A stretch of 64,000 bases of DNA, from the NCBI RefSeq assembly GCF_022627955.1, contig NZ_JABXGD010000002.1, positions 1-64,000 on the forward strand, given 5' to 3'. The DNA comes from Microbacterium sp. C5A9 (GTDB lineage: Bacteria; Actinomycetota; Actinomycetes; Actinomycetales; Microbacteriaceae). The notes under the pieces are model-generated. The model saw only the letters and a list, made by a program, of their open reading frames with translations, did not search any database and had not been told where the DNA came from. Made by a program: the position numbers and the translations under genes. The number at the start of each line of letters is the position of its first letter. Position 1 is the first letter of the stretch. Below are positions 10,460 to 22,606 of the stretch, piece after piece.

Positions 10460-11875
10460 GTGGGAGACATCGACTTCGGCAAGCAGCTCGGCGTGACCGA
10501 GACCGGCATCCCCGGTCTCGTGGTGTTCGACCTCCCGGTCCACGGGGACTCCCGTGGCTGGTTCAAGGAGAACTGGCAGCGCGAGAAGATGACCGCGCTG
10601 GGTCTGCCCGACTTCGGGCCGGTGCAGAACAACATCTCCTTCAACGACGCCGTCGGCACGACGCGCGGCATCCACGCGGAGCCCTGGGACAAGTGGGTCT
10701 CGGTCGCGACCGGACGCATCTTCGGCGCCTGGGTCGACCTCAGGGAGGGGCCGACGTTCGGTGCGGTCTTCACCACGGAGCTCGATGCGTCGAAGGCGAT
10801 CTTCGTCCCCCGGGGCGTGGGCAACTCGTACCAGACGCTCGAGGCCGACACCGCGTACACGTACCTCGTCAACGACCACTGGTCGGCGGATGCGTCGTAC
10901 TCGTTCCTGAACCTCGCCGACGAGACCAGCGCGATCGCCTGGCCGATCCCGCTCTCCGACGTCGAGATCTCGGCGAAGGATCTCGCCCACCCGCGCCTGG
11001 CCGACGTCACGCCGATCGCCGCGAAGAAGATCCTCGTCGTCGGTGCCGGCGGCCAGCTCGGACGTGCCCTGCGCGACGAGCTCGGCGATGCCGCGCACGT
11101 CGAGTGGACGACGCGTGCGGACTTCGACCTCGAGGACCCCGAGATCCGGACGGCTCGGCGCTGGCGCGATTACGAGGCGATCATCAACGCCGGCGCGTAT
11201 ACCGCGGTCGATCACGCGGAGACCGGAGACGGGCGTCGCGACGCCTGGGCCGCGAACGCCGCGGGTCCCGCTCGACTGGCGGCGATCGCCACGGAGTTCG
11301 GTGTCACCCTGGTGCATGTGTCGAGCGACTACGTGTTCGACGGGACGGCCGATCGGCCGTACCGCGAGGACGACGCCGTCTGCCCCCTGGGCGTCTACGG
11401 ACAGTCGAAGGCGGCGGGCGATCTCGCCGTGAGCACGGCACCGCGTCATTACATCCTGCGCACGTCCTGGGTGATCGGAGACGGAAAGAACTTCGTCCGC
11501 ACCATGGCGTCACTCGCGGAGCGCGGCATCGATCCGAAGGTCGTCGACGATCAGCGCGGCCGGCTCACGTTCGCCTCCGAGATCGCCCGCGCGATCGTAC
11601 ACCTTCTCGACACGAACGCTCCGTACGGCACATACAACGTGAGCGGCGGCGGCGCGGAGCGGACCTGGAAGGACATCGCGAGCGACATCTTCGCCATCAC
11701 CGGTGCGGAGAGATCACGGGTGTCGGGCGTGAGCACCGCCGAGTACTTCGCGAATGCGGAGGGTCCTGTGGCGCCCCGCCCGTCGAACAGCGTGCTCGAC
11801 CTGTCGAAGCTCGAGGCGACCGGCTTCGTGGTCCGCGACGCGGGCGAGCAGCTCCAGGAGTATCTGACGCCGTGA
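10460..11875 (+). CDS. Bifunctional RmlC-RmlD fusion (dTDP-4-keto-rhamnose epimerase/reductase)
   Basis: A single 471-residue chain covers the last two steps of dTDP-L-rhamnose synthesis. Residues 1 to about 185 match the cupin epimerase RmlC (HGDSRGWFKENW, QNNISFNDAVGTTRGIHAEPWDK, IFVPRGVGNSYQTL). Residues about 190-471 match the reductase RmlD (ILVVGAGGQLGRAL, NAGAYTAVDHAE, VHVSSDYVFDGT, the YGQSKAAGD Tyr-x-x-x-Lys, LRTSWVIG). The GTG at 10460 lies 6 nt after rmlB. In most bacteria these are separate genes; fusions of this kind occur in Actinobacteria. No linker frameshift is seen, so the fusion is genuine rather than an error. Confidence 0.93.
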   Translation: MGDIDFGKQLGVTETGIPGLVVFDLPVHGDSRGWFKENWQREKMTALGLPDFGPVQNNISFNDAVGTTRGIHAEPWDKWVSVATGRIFGAWVDLREGPTFGAVFTTELDASKAIFVPRGVGNSYQTLEADTAYTYLVNDHWSADASYSFLNLADETSAIAWPIPLSDVEISAKDLAHPRLADVTPIAAKKILVVGAGGQLGRALRDELGDAAHVEWTTRADFDLEDPEIRTARRWRDYEAIINAGAYTAVDHAETGDGRRDAWAANAAGPARLAAIATEFGVTLVHVSSDYVFDGTADRPYREDDAVCPLGVYGQSKAAGDLAVSTAPRHYILRTSWVIGDGKNFVRTMASLAERGIDPKVVDDQRGRLTFASEIARAIVHLLDTNAPYGTYNVSGGGAERTWKDIASDIFAITGAERSRVSGVSTAEYFANAEGPVAPRPSNSVLDLSKLEATGFVVRDAGEQLQEYLTP

Positions 11876-14004
11876 CCGCGCCCGCTCCGGCGGTCGCGGT
11901 CTCCCGCGTGTCGGCGCGCACCGGCAGGTTCCGCACCGACATCCAAGCGCTGAGAGCGGTCGCGATCGCTCTCGTGGTGCTCAACCACCTGTGGCCGGAG
12001 CAGATCACCGGCGGCTATGTGGGCGTCGATGTCTTCTTCGTGATCTCCGGCTTCCTGATCACGGGGCATCTGCTCTCGGAGCTCGATCGCTCCGGCCGGG
12101 TCCGCCTCTCGTCGTTCTACGCGAGGCGGATCCGGCGGCTCCTGCCCGCAGCACTCCTCGTGGTCCTCGTGACCCTGATCGGCGTATGGGCGCTGCTTCC
12201 GTTCACCCGGTGGGCCGACAACGCGATGCAGGCGCTGGCGAGCGTCTTCTACATCGAGAACTGGGCGCTCGCCTCTCTGTCGGTGAACTACTCCGCCCAC
12301 AACGCGGCGGCCAGCGCCGTGCAGCACTACTGGTCGCTGTCGGTCGAGGAGCAGTTCTATCTCGTGTGGCCGCTGATCGTGCTGGCCGCTGCCGCCGCGG
12401 CGGCCCGGTGGGGGAGGCACGGCGAACGACGGCGCATCGTGCTCATCGTCGTCTCCGCGGTGGCGCTGGTGTCGTTCGTCGCAGCGGTGATCTACACGGC
12501 CGCGGCGCCCGCCCAGGCCTACTTCGTGACATTCACCCGGGCATGGCAGTTCGCGGTCGGCGCGGCGATCGCACTGGTGCCCGTGGCGCTGCCGGGTCGT
12601 CTCAACGCGCTCGCCGCATCGATGCTCGCCACCGCGGGGTTCGTCGGCATCGCCGTGGCCGCGTTCGTCTTCGGGCCGCAGACGCCGTATCCCGGTGTCG
12701 CCGCGCTCGTGCCCGTGCTCGCGACCGCCGCAGTCATCGTCGCGGGCACGGGGCGACGCGCACCTCTGCTGGGGGTGTCCGCCCTCACCGACGCCCGACC
12801 GGTGCAATGGCTCGGCGACGTGTCGTACTCGCTGTACCTGTGGCACTGGCCCCTCATCGTGCTCACTCCTTTCGCGATCGGCGCTCCGCTGTCGTGGTGG
12901 TCTCGCCTCGGCATCCTCGCGCTCGCGCTCGTGCTCGCCTGGGGGAGTCGGCGCTGGATCGAGGTCCCGGCGCAGCGGGCGGCCTGGTGGCGGCCGGCGC
13001 GCCGGGCGTATCTCGGCGCCGGAGTGATGATGGCGGTCGTCGCCCTGGCCGCTGGGCTGCTGCTCGGGGCGGCCTCTGCCCGCACCGCGCTCGCCGACGA
13101 GGCGCACCCGGACGGCGGAGCGTGCCATGCCGCCGCCGCGCTCGCGGATCCTGTCGAGTGCGATCCGTCCGTCGAGGTGGCTGACCCGGTGGTGACCGAG
13201 CGGGACGCGTACTTCGGCCTCGCTCCGGAGTGCGGCGATCTGACCTCCCGTCTCGTGATCGACGGGCGCGAGACCACGCGCGAGTGCGACTTCTCGGACG
13301 ACGGACGAGGCACACGTGTCTGGTTGGTCGGAGATTCGCACGCCGAGCAGTGGCAGGCGGCGCTGTTCCCGATCGCGCGGGACGAGGGCTGGCAGCTCAC
13401 GATCAGCTCGTTCCCCGGATGCCCGCCCGCCGACGTGGCGTTCGTCGGCTTCGACGCCGCGTGGGGCCCTGGCGACTACCTGCGCTGCCGTGAGTGGGCG
13501 GCGAGGCTCACAGACACGCTCGTGGCCGAGAAGCCCGATCTCATCGTGACCTCGATGGCGGCGCGGCAGCAGCTGGTCGACGACGGGAGCGGTCGCGCGC
13601 ATGACGAGCAGTTCGTCGACGGCCTCCGGAGCACCTGGAGTCGGTGGACCGGCGCGGGCATCGCGGTCGTCGCCATCGCCGACACGCCGTTGAACGGTGA
13701 CGTCCGCGACCTGGACTGCGTCGTCTTGAACCCCGAGGAGCCACAGGAGTGCGCTGTTCCCCGGACGACGGCGATGCCGCCCGATCCGGTGGTGCTCGCC
13801 GGGCAGCGGCCGATGCCGGGCCTGTGGGCCGCCGATCTGACCTCGCTCCTGTGCGACGAGAAGCACTGCTTCGCCGCGGTCGGCGGCGAGCCGGTCTACT
13901 ACGACGCCGATCATCTCAGCAGCGCCTACGCCGAGACGCTCAGCGGGGGATTGCGAGACGTCGTGGATCTGGCGCTGCGCGGAGACGCCGCGTCGACACC
14001 GTGA
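11872..14004 (+). CDS. Acyltransferase-3 with C-terminal SGNH domain (OafA-like)
   Basis: A 710-residue membrane O-acyltransferase. The first ~370 residues hold the acyltransferase-3 core with RTDIQALRAVAIALVVLNHLW (the His of the R-x10-H motif) and GVDVFFVISGFLITG, and about ten helices. After a last helix near residue 400 comes an extracytoplasmic SGNH hydrolase-like domain with the nucleophile block VWLVGDSHAEQW and the C-terminal DADHLSSAYAE (Asp-x-x-His). Such proteins O-acetylate cell-surface glycans or peptidoglycan. The GTG at 11872 overlaps the rmlC-rmlD stop (GTGA) with CCAGGAG upstream, tying acylation to the rhamnose operon. Confidence 0.9.
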   Translation: MTAPAPAVAVSRVSARTGRFRTDIQALRAVAIALVVLNHLWPEQITGGYVGVDVFFVISGFLITGHLLSELDRSGRVRLSSFYARRIRRLLPAALLVVLVTLIGVWALLPFTRWADNAMQALASVFYIENWALASLSVNYSAHNAAASAVQHYWSLSVEEQFYLVWPLIVLAAAAAAARWGRHGERRRIVLIVVSAVALVSFVAAVIYTAAAPAQAYFVTFTRAWQFAVGAAIALVPVALPGRLNALAASMLATAGFVGIAVAAFVFGPQTPYPGVAALVPVLATAAVIVAGTGRRAPLLGVSALTDARPVQWLGDVSYSLYLWHWPLIVLTPFAIGAPLSWWSRLGILALALVLAWGSRRWIEVPAQRAAWWRPARRAYLGAGVMMAVVALAAGLLLGAASARTALADEAHPDGGACHAAAALADPVECDPSVEVADPVVTERDAYFGLAPECGDLTSRLVIDGRETTRECDFSDDGRGTRVWLVGDSHAEQWQAALFPIARDEGWQLTISSFPGCPPADVAFVGFDAAWGPGDYLRCREWAARLTDTLVAEKPDLIVTSMAARQQLVDDGSGRAHDEQFVDGLRSTWSRWTGAGIAVVAIADTPLNGDVRDLDCVVLNPEEPQECAVPRTTAMPPDPVVLAGQRPMPGLWAADLTSLLCDEKHCFAAVGGEPVYYDADHLSSAYAETLSGGLRDVVDLALRGDAASTP

Positions 14005-14030
14005 GCCGACGGAGCGCCGGACTCCTGGGA

Positions 14031-14036
14031 TAGTCT
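14031..14036 (+). promoter_or_regulatory. -10 element (TAGTCT) for the second SGNH acyltransferase
   Basis: A TANNNT hexamer in the 104-nt gap between the two SGNH acyltransferases, giving a leader of about 65 nt before the GTG at 14109. It suggests the second acyltransferase has its own promoter. Confidence 0.4.
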
Positions 14037-14108
14037 CGAAGCGGAGCCTTCGCCCACCCGAATCGGCGGAGGCCTGATCCCCGACGACGTCTGAACGAGG
14101 TGTTCGGA

Positions 14109-17373
<3,265 letters not shown>

Positions 17374-17384
17374 CGGGAAGCGCA

Positions 17385-19289
17385 ATGACAGACAACACGA
17401 GCACCGAATTCGTCGCCGTCAACCACACCGTCTTCCCCACCGAGGGCGTCGCCGAGGTCTCGGCGCTGTACGTCGACACCGGGTCGGGTGACGGCTCCCA
17501 GCCGGGAGAGGCCTACGAGATCGTCGGCCGTCGCAGCATCAAGGTCTATGCGCACCGCCGCATCTCGCTGAGCACCTACTTCAACGCGTTCCCGGCGAGC
17601 TACTGGCAGCACGGCACCAAGGTGCGCTCGGTGCGCCTCGTCGCCACCGTCGAGGGCAAGGGCCTCATCTCGGTCTACAAGTCGAGCGCCCGCGGGCGCG
17701 CCTCGGCGCTCGCATCGAAGTCCTTCTCCGATGAGACGGTCGCCTTCGACCTTCCGATCACGTCGTTCATCGACGGCGGCTCGTACTGGTTCGACATCGC
17801 GGCGGGCAACTCGGACGCGACCCTGGTCAGCGCCGAATGGCAGGTCGCGGTCCCTGAGGGCTGGACGCCGGGCAAGACGACCGTCGGCATCACGACCTTC
17901 AACCGGCCCTCGTACTGCCTGAACCAGATCATCGCGGTCGGTCAGAACGAGCACGTCCACGACGTGCTCGACCGCGTGATCGTGGTGGATCAGGGTACGG
18001 ACCTCGTCTCGGACCAGCCCGGCTTCGCCGAAGCCGCAGCGCAGCTCGGCGACAAGCTCGAGATCCTCCGCCAGCCGAACCTCGGCGGGTCGGGCGGCTT
18101 CTCGCGGGCGATGCTCGAGTCGCTCTCGTCGGAGGACAGCCGCTACGTGCTGCTCCTCGACGACGACGCGATCTCGGAGCCCGAGGCGATCGTCCGAGCC
18201 GTGCGCTTCGGCGACTTCGCGGTGACGCCCACGATCGTCGGCGGCGGGATGCTCCATCTCGACGACCGCTCTGTCCTGTACACGCAGGGCGAGGTGTGGG
18301 ACCAGCGGAAGTCCTGGATGCGCCCGTCGGGTGCGAGCGAGTACGACCACGACTTCGCCGAGGAGCCGCTGCGCGAGACCCCCGAGCTGCACCGCTACCT
18401 GGGAGCGGACTTCAACGGGTGGTGGATGTGCCTCATCCCGACCGCGATCCTGCGCGAGATCGGCCTCTCGCTGCCGGTGTTCCTCAAGTTCGACGACATC
18501 GAGTACTCCCTCCGCGCGCGTGAGCACGGCTACCCGACGGTCTGCCTGCCCGGCGTCGCGGTATGGCACATGGCCTGGCACGACAAGGACCCCACGCGGA
18601 CGTGGGAGGAGTACTTCATCCACCGCAACCGGGTGATCACCGGCCTCCTGCACTCGCATGTCGCCAAGGGCGGCATCCTCCCGCTGCACTCGTTCCTCGG
18701 CGACATCAAGCTGCTCTTCATGCTGCAGTACTCCGCCGTCCGGCTGCGGCACGAGGCTCTGCGGGACGTCATGCGCGGACCCGCCGTCCTGCCCGAGCTG
18801 CTGCCCGGTAAGCAGGCGGAGATCCGCCAGATGCGGACCGCATACATCGATTCCGAGGTCGTCGAGGATCTGTCGGCTCTGCCGCCGGTCCGTCGGTCGT
18901 CCGTCGCGATCCTCGGTGGGGTGCGCAAGCCCACGAACCCGATCGCGGCGCTCATCCTGGCCGCGCGCGTGGGCGTGCGGCAGCTCGTCATCAAGCAGTC
19001 GCCGGGAAGCCGACGCAACCCCGAGCGGATCATCTCGGCGCAGGACATCAACTGGTGGCGCTTCGCCGACATCGACTCCGCGCTGGTGACCTCTCCCGAC
19101 GGCCTCGGCGTCGCCTGGTACCAGCGCGACCGGGCGACGATGCACCGCTTCCTGTGGAGGAGCATCCGTCTGAACCTCGGGCTCGCACGCAGCTGGAAGA
19201 CCCTCGCAGCGGAGTATGCCGACGGCACGCCGAAGATCACGTCGCCGGAGCAGTGGCGCGCGACCTTCGAGAGCGTCCAGAACGGCTGA
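17385..19289 (+). CDS. glfT2: Galactofuranosyltransferase GlfT2-like
   Basis: A 634-residue GT2 enzyme close in length and layout to mycobacterial GlfT2, which polymerises galactan with alternating 1->5 and 1->6 linkages. An N-terminal beta-sandwich-like domain (about residues 1-165) is followed by the GT-A domain: VGITTFNRPSYCL, RQPNLGGSGGFSRAML, the metal-binding YVLLLDDDAISEPEA, FNGWWMCLIP, and VAVWHMAWHDKDPTRTWEEY with catalytic-site Trp/His residues. The C-terminal domain is helical. The ATG at 17385 has GGGAAG upstream; longer frames run back into glf. Confidence 0.92.
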   Translation: MTDNTSTEFVAVNHTVFPTEGVAEVSALYVDTGSGDGSQPGEAYEIVGRRSIKVYAHRRISLSTYFNAFPASYWQHGTKVRSVRLVATVEGKGLISVYKSSARGRASALASKSFSDETVAFDLPITSFIDGGSYWFDIAAGNSDATLVSAEWQVAVPEGWTPGKTTVGITTFNRPSYCLNQIIAVGQNEHVHDVLDRVIVVDQGTDLVSDQPGFAEAAAQLGDKLEILRQPNLGGSGGFSRAMLESLSSEDSRYVLLLDDDAISEPEAIVRAVRFGDFAVTPTIVGGGMLHLDDRSVLYTQGEVWDQRKSWMRPSGASEYDHDFAEEPLRETPELHRYLGADFNGWWMCLIPTAILREIGLSLPVFLKFDDIEYSLRAREHGYPTVCLPGVAVWHMAWHDKDPTRTWEEYFIHRNRVITGLLHSHVAKGGILPLHSFLGDIKLLFMLQYSAVRLRHEALRDVMRGPAVLPELLPGKQAEIRQMRTAYIDSEVVEDLSALPPVRRSSVAILGGVRKPTNPIAALILAARVGVRQLVIKQSPGSRRNPERIISAQDINWWRFADIDSALVTSPDGLGVAWYQRDRATMHRFLWRSIRLNLGLARSWKTLAAEYADGTPKITSPEQWRATFESVQNG

Positions 19290-19333
19290 ACGTCGTCCGC
19301 GGACGGTTCGCGCGGTCTGATCACAGGAGTCAC

Positions 19334-20125
19334 ATGAGCGGTTCGACAGTCGGGGCACCAGGCACGCCCCGGCGCTATGCGCATTCGCTGTGGCTGCTGT
19401 CGGCGCGCGACCTCAAGGTCCGCTACGCGACGAGCTTCCTCGGCTACCTGTGGTCGGTCCTCGATCCGCTGGTGATGAGCGCGATCTACTGGTTCGTCTT
19501 CACGCAGGTCTTCCATCGGAGCGTGGGGGAGGACCCGTACATCGTGTTCCTCATCGTCGCGCTGCTCCCGTGGGTGTGGTTCAACTCGTCCGTGGGCGAC
19601 TTCACGAGAGCGTTCCGCAAGGATTCGCGGCTCGTGAAGTCCACGGCGATCCCGCGATCGATCTGGGTCAACCGCATCGTCCTCAGCAAGGGGATCGAGT
19701 TCCTGTTCTCGCTGCCGGTGCTCGTGCTGTTCGCGGTGTTCACTGGCGCGACGGTGAGCTGGTCTCTGCTGTGGTTCCCGGTCGCGATGATCATGCAGAC
19801 CGTGCTGCTCGTCGGCCTGGGGCTCCTCGTGGCGCCTCTGTGCGTGCTCTATGCCGATCTCGAGCGCACCACCGCCCTCGTGCTTCGTGCGCTGTTCTAT
19901 GCATCGCCGGTCATCTACAGCTTCGGCGACCTGCCCGCACCGTTCCACACTATCGGTGCGTTCAACCCGCTCGCGGGCATCTTCACCCTCTACCGCGTCG
20001 GATTCTTCCCGGAGCTGTGGGATCCCGTCCCCGTTCTGATCAGCGCCGTGATGTGCGTCGCCATCCTCGCGCTCGGCCTGTGGACGTTCCGTGCGCTCGA
20101 GCGTCCCGTCCTGAAGGAGCTGTGA
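19334..20125 (+). CDS. wzm: ABC-2 polysaccharide exporter, permease subunit
   Basis: A 263-residue permease with six hydrophobic helices and the ABC-2 family pattern: an N-terminal amphipathic region RDLKVRYATSFLGYLWSVLDP, the helix MSAIYWFVFTQVF, the cytosolic loop RAFRKDSRLVKSTAIPRSIWV, and C-terminal LRALFYASPVIYSF. It pairs with the ATPase that begins at its own stop codon. Such Wzm/Wzt pairs export completed undecaprenyl-linked polymers across the membrane; position between glfT2 and glfT1 homologues points to galactan as cargo. AGGAG lies before the ATG. Confidence 0.9.
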   Translation: MSGSTVGAPGTPRRYAHSLWLLSARDLKVRYATSFLGYLWSVLDPLVMSAIYWFVFTQVFHRSVGEDPYIVFLIVALLPWVWFNSSVGDFTRAFRKDSRLVKSTAIPRSIWVNRIVLSKGIEFLFSLPVLVLFAVFTGATVSWSLLWFPVAMIMQTVLLVGLGLLVAPLCVLYADLERTTALVLRALFYASPVIYSFGDLPAPFHTIGAFNPLAGIFTLYRVGFFPELWDPVPVLISAVMCVAILALGLWTFRALERPVLKEL

Positions 20126-20859
20126 TGTCGGCCGCCATCGAGGTGTCAGGACTCGGCGTGCGCTTCCGTCGCAATCGTCGGGGCAGCCGGAGCTTCAAGG
20201 ATCTCTTCGCGGGGGCGTCCCGTCGCTCGCGACCGGGTGAGTTCTGGGCGCTGCGCGACGTGAGCTTCGCGGTCGAGCCCGGCGAGTCGATCGGGGTCGT
20301 CGGCCGCAACGGGCAGGGCAAGTCGACCCTCCTGCGCCTGGTCGCCGGCGTGCTGCTCGCCGACGAGGGCACCGTCACGGTCAACGGGGGAGTCGCCCCC
20401 CTGATCGAGATCACCGGCGGGTTCGTCGGAGACCTCACGGTGCGCGAGAACGTCCGGCTGACGGCCGGGCTTCACGGGATGGGCCGCGAGGAGATCTCGC
20501 GACGATACGACGGCATCATCGGCTTCGCCGAGCTCGCCGGTTTCGAGGACACTCCCTACAAGCACCTGTCCAACGGCATGAAGGTGCGACTGGCCTTCTC
20601 AGTGGTGTCTCAGCTCGACGAGCCGATCCTGCTGGTCGACGAGGTGCTGGCGGTGGGAGACAAGGCCTTCCGCGACAAGTGCTACAAGCGGATCGACGAG
20701 CTGCTCGCCGAGGGGCGCACGCTGTTCTTCGTCAGTCACAACGAGCGCGATCTTCGCCGCTTCTGCACGCGCGGCCTCTACCTCGACAAGGGTGCTCTCG
20801 TGCTGGACGGCCCCATCGCCGACGTGCTCGACCGCTACAACGCGGACTACAACTCCTGA
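20125..20859 (+). CDS. wzt: ABC-2 polysaccharide exporter, ATPase subunit
   Basis: A 244-residue ABC ATPase. Walker A is GVVGRNGQGKSTLL near residue 60, the signature is KHLSNGMKVRLAFS, Walker B ILLVDEVLAVGD, and the switch His lies in FFVSHNERDL. The LSNGM form of the signature is typical of polysaccharide and teichoic-acid exporters. It stops after the core ATPase with DRYNADYN and lacks the C-terminal carbohydrate-binding domain that selects terminally modified O-antigens in some Wzt proteins, so export is probably not gated by a terminal cap. The ATG overlaps the permease stop (TGATG). Confidence 0.92.
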   Translation: MSAAIEVSGLGVRFRRNRRGSRSFKDLFAGASRRSRPGEFWALRDVSFAVEPGESIGVVGRNGQGKSTLLRLVAGVLLADEGTVTVNGGVAPLIEITGGFVGDLTVRENVRLTAGLHGMGREEISRRYDGIIGFAELAGFEDTPYKHLSNGMKVRLAFSVVSQLDEPILLVDEVLAVGDKAFRDKCYKRIDELLAEGRTLFFVSHNERDLRRFCTRGLYLDKGALVLDGPIADVLDRYNADYNS

Positions 20860-20906
20860 TCGGCAGACCCGCCTGATCCGCGGACCCGCCTGACCGGCAG
20901 GGGGCG

Positions 20907-21545
20907 TCAGAGACCGACGACGTCCCGTACTGCGTCGGCGGCGGAGAGGGCTGCGGAGGTCGCGCCCGAGGCGTCGCCGCCGGCTGCGACCGCCGACCTG
21001 AGATCGCTGAGAGCCTGCGCGTACGCCCCGACGGTGGCGTGCCAGTCGGAGTCGATCGACGCGGGCGGCACCGCCTCCGACAGGCGCTGCGCGTCGTTCT
21101 GCAGCGTGTCGACGACATCGACGGCATCCTGGCCGCTGCTCTCAGCGACGATGTCGAGCCCGGTCAGAGCATCATCGAGCCATCCCTGCACCGTGTCGCG
21201 GAACACGCCGATGCTGGGGTCGACCTGCGGCGGGGGAGTCGTGATCGGCGTCATGCTCGGATCCGGCGCGGGAGTGGGCTCCGTGGTCGCGGTCTCGGTG
21301 GGAGAGGGCGTGGCCGACGGGGTCTCGGTCGGCGTCGCGCTGGCGGTCGGCGAAGCCGACGGCGACGGCGTGCCGCTCGCGGACGGCTCGGGGTCTCCGC
21401 CCCGAGGCAGGAGGAACAGCAGCAGCACGGCTGCGACCAGGAAAGCGGCGACCGAGAGGCCGACGATCAACCAGATCCGGCCGCGGTTGCTCGGCTTCGG
21501 AGGCAGGGGCGCCCATCGCAGTTCGGGCTGCGGCTCATCCGTCAT
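20907..21545 (-). CDS. Membrane-anchored protein with Ser/Thr/Pro linker
   Basis: A 212-residue protein of unknown function. A cytosolic N-terminus of about 20 residues is followed by one hydrophobic helix (IWLIVGLSVAAFLVAAVLLL), then about 60 residues rich in Pro, Ser, Thr and Ala (likely wall-spanning and possibly glycosylated), then a helical extracytoplasmic domain from about residue 110 with regularly spaced Ala/Leu. It begins 5 nt after the GlfT1-like gene and is probably co-transcribed with it, so a role in the same envelope pathway is plausible but unproven. Confidence 0.75.
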   Translation of the reverse strand: MTDEPQPELRWAPLPPKPSNRGRIWLIVGLSVAAFLVAAVLLLFLLPRGGDPEPSASGTPSPSASPTASATPTETPSATPSPTETATTEPTPAPDPSMTPITTPPPQVDPSIGVFRDTVQGWLDDALTGLDIVAESSGQDAVDVVDTLQNDAQRLSEAVPPASIDSDWHATVGAYAQALSDLRSAVAAGGDASGATSAALSAADAVRDVVGL

Positions 21546-21550
21546 GGTCG

Positions 21551-22507
21551 TCAGTCCTCCAGGGGAGCCATCGGCTGCCAGGAGCGGTCGCGGCCCAGTC
21601 GGCCGCCTTCCTTGAGGCCGCGGAACAGGTTGCTGGTGCCTCGCACCGTACGCTCGACGAACACCAGTCGGATGAGCTCCTTGGCGAAGGTCATCGCGGT
21701 GCCGAGGCCGAAGAGCACCGGGTTGTAGACCCCGTGCACCCGGTAGTAGTTCTTGATGTACGCCCGGTTGCGCATGATGTAGAAGCGGTACGCGTTGCTC
21801 GACGCGTTCATGTGGCGGATGCCCATGTCCCACTGCTTGATCTCACGTGTGCGCCGAAGCACGAACTCGTCCACGATGACGGCGGTCGTCCTGCGCGAGG
21901 CGAGCCACCCGTACATCTGGTCGTCCCAGTAGATGAAGAACCGCGGGTCGGGCAGGCCGATCTGCTGGACGATCGAGCGATGGATGAACATGCCCTCGAA
22001 GCATCCGCTGTTCATCTCCTTGTAGCCCGACGCGTCGAAGCCGGAGGGCGCGAACGGGATCGGGATGCCCATGCGCTCCGCGATGCGGTACTGCCAGTAG
22101 AACTCGCTGCCGTCGTAGTCGTACCTGCGGCCCTGGATGCTCTTGAAGCGCGGCGCCCACGCCCCCATCTTCGCGAGTCCGTCGGGGACGACCTCGACAT
22201 CGTCGTCCATCATCCAGATCCACTCGGACCCGAGTTCGTAGGCGGTGCGCATGCCCTCGCTGAAACCGCCCGAGCCGCCGGTGTTCGTCTCGAGTCGACG
22301 ATAGACGAGCTCGGTGCCCAGGCGTGGACGGAACGAGTCGACGACCTCGGTGGTGTCGTCGGACGAGGCGTTGTCGATGACCACGACATGCCCCGGCTTC
22401 GGCTCCATGGCCGTGATGCTCTCGAGGAGTCCGGTCAGGAGATGCGAACGGTTGAAGGTGACGATGACGATCGTCGCGGACGCCGGTTCGAAGGGGACGT
22501 GTGTCAC
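21551..22507 (-). CDS. glfT1: Galactofuranosyltransferase GlfT1-like
   Basis: A 318-residue GT2 enzyme resembling mycobacterial GlfT1, which adds the first galactofuranose residues to the rhamnose-GlcNAc linker lipid. It shows TIVIVTFNRSHLL, HVVVIDNASSDDT, RRLETNTGGSGGFSEGM, the metal site WIWMMDDDVEVVPDG, and FFIYWDDQMYGW. The NTGGSGGF segment is shared with the GlfT2-like protein. The start is GTG at 22507 with GGAG 10 nt upstream. It is separated from glfT2 by the exporter genes and lies on the opposite strand. Confidence 0.87.
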   Translation of the reverse strand: MTHVPFEPASATIVIVTFNRSHLLTGLLESITAMEPKPGHVVVIDNASSDDTTEVVDSFRPRLGTELVYRRLETNTGGSGGFSEGMRTAYELGSEWIWMMDDDVEVVPDGLAKMGAWAPRFKSIQGRRYDYDGSEFYWQYRIAERMGIPIPFAPSGFDASGYKEMNSGCFEGMFIHRSIVQQIGLPDPRFFIYWDDQMYGWLASRRTTAVIVDEFVLRRTREIKQWDMGIRHMNASSNAYRFYIMRNRAYIKNYYRVHGVYNPVLFGLGTAMTFAKELIRLVFVERTVRGTSNLFRGLKEGGRLGRDRSWQPMAPLED

Positions 22508-22606
22508 GAGGTGAGATCTCCGGAAGCTGTGGGCCCCGCGGGTCGCCGCGAGCAGACACCAGCCTACCTGGCGGAGTTCGGAATCCCCCGAGGACGCGAG
22601 GGCGGA

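Noticed and set aside
20866..20893. Direct repeat of GACCCGCCTGA (11 nt, 17-nt period) between the ABC ATPase gene and its convergent neighbour.
   Set aside because: Only two short copies in GC-rich spacer DNA with no hairpin or mobile-element context.
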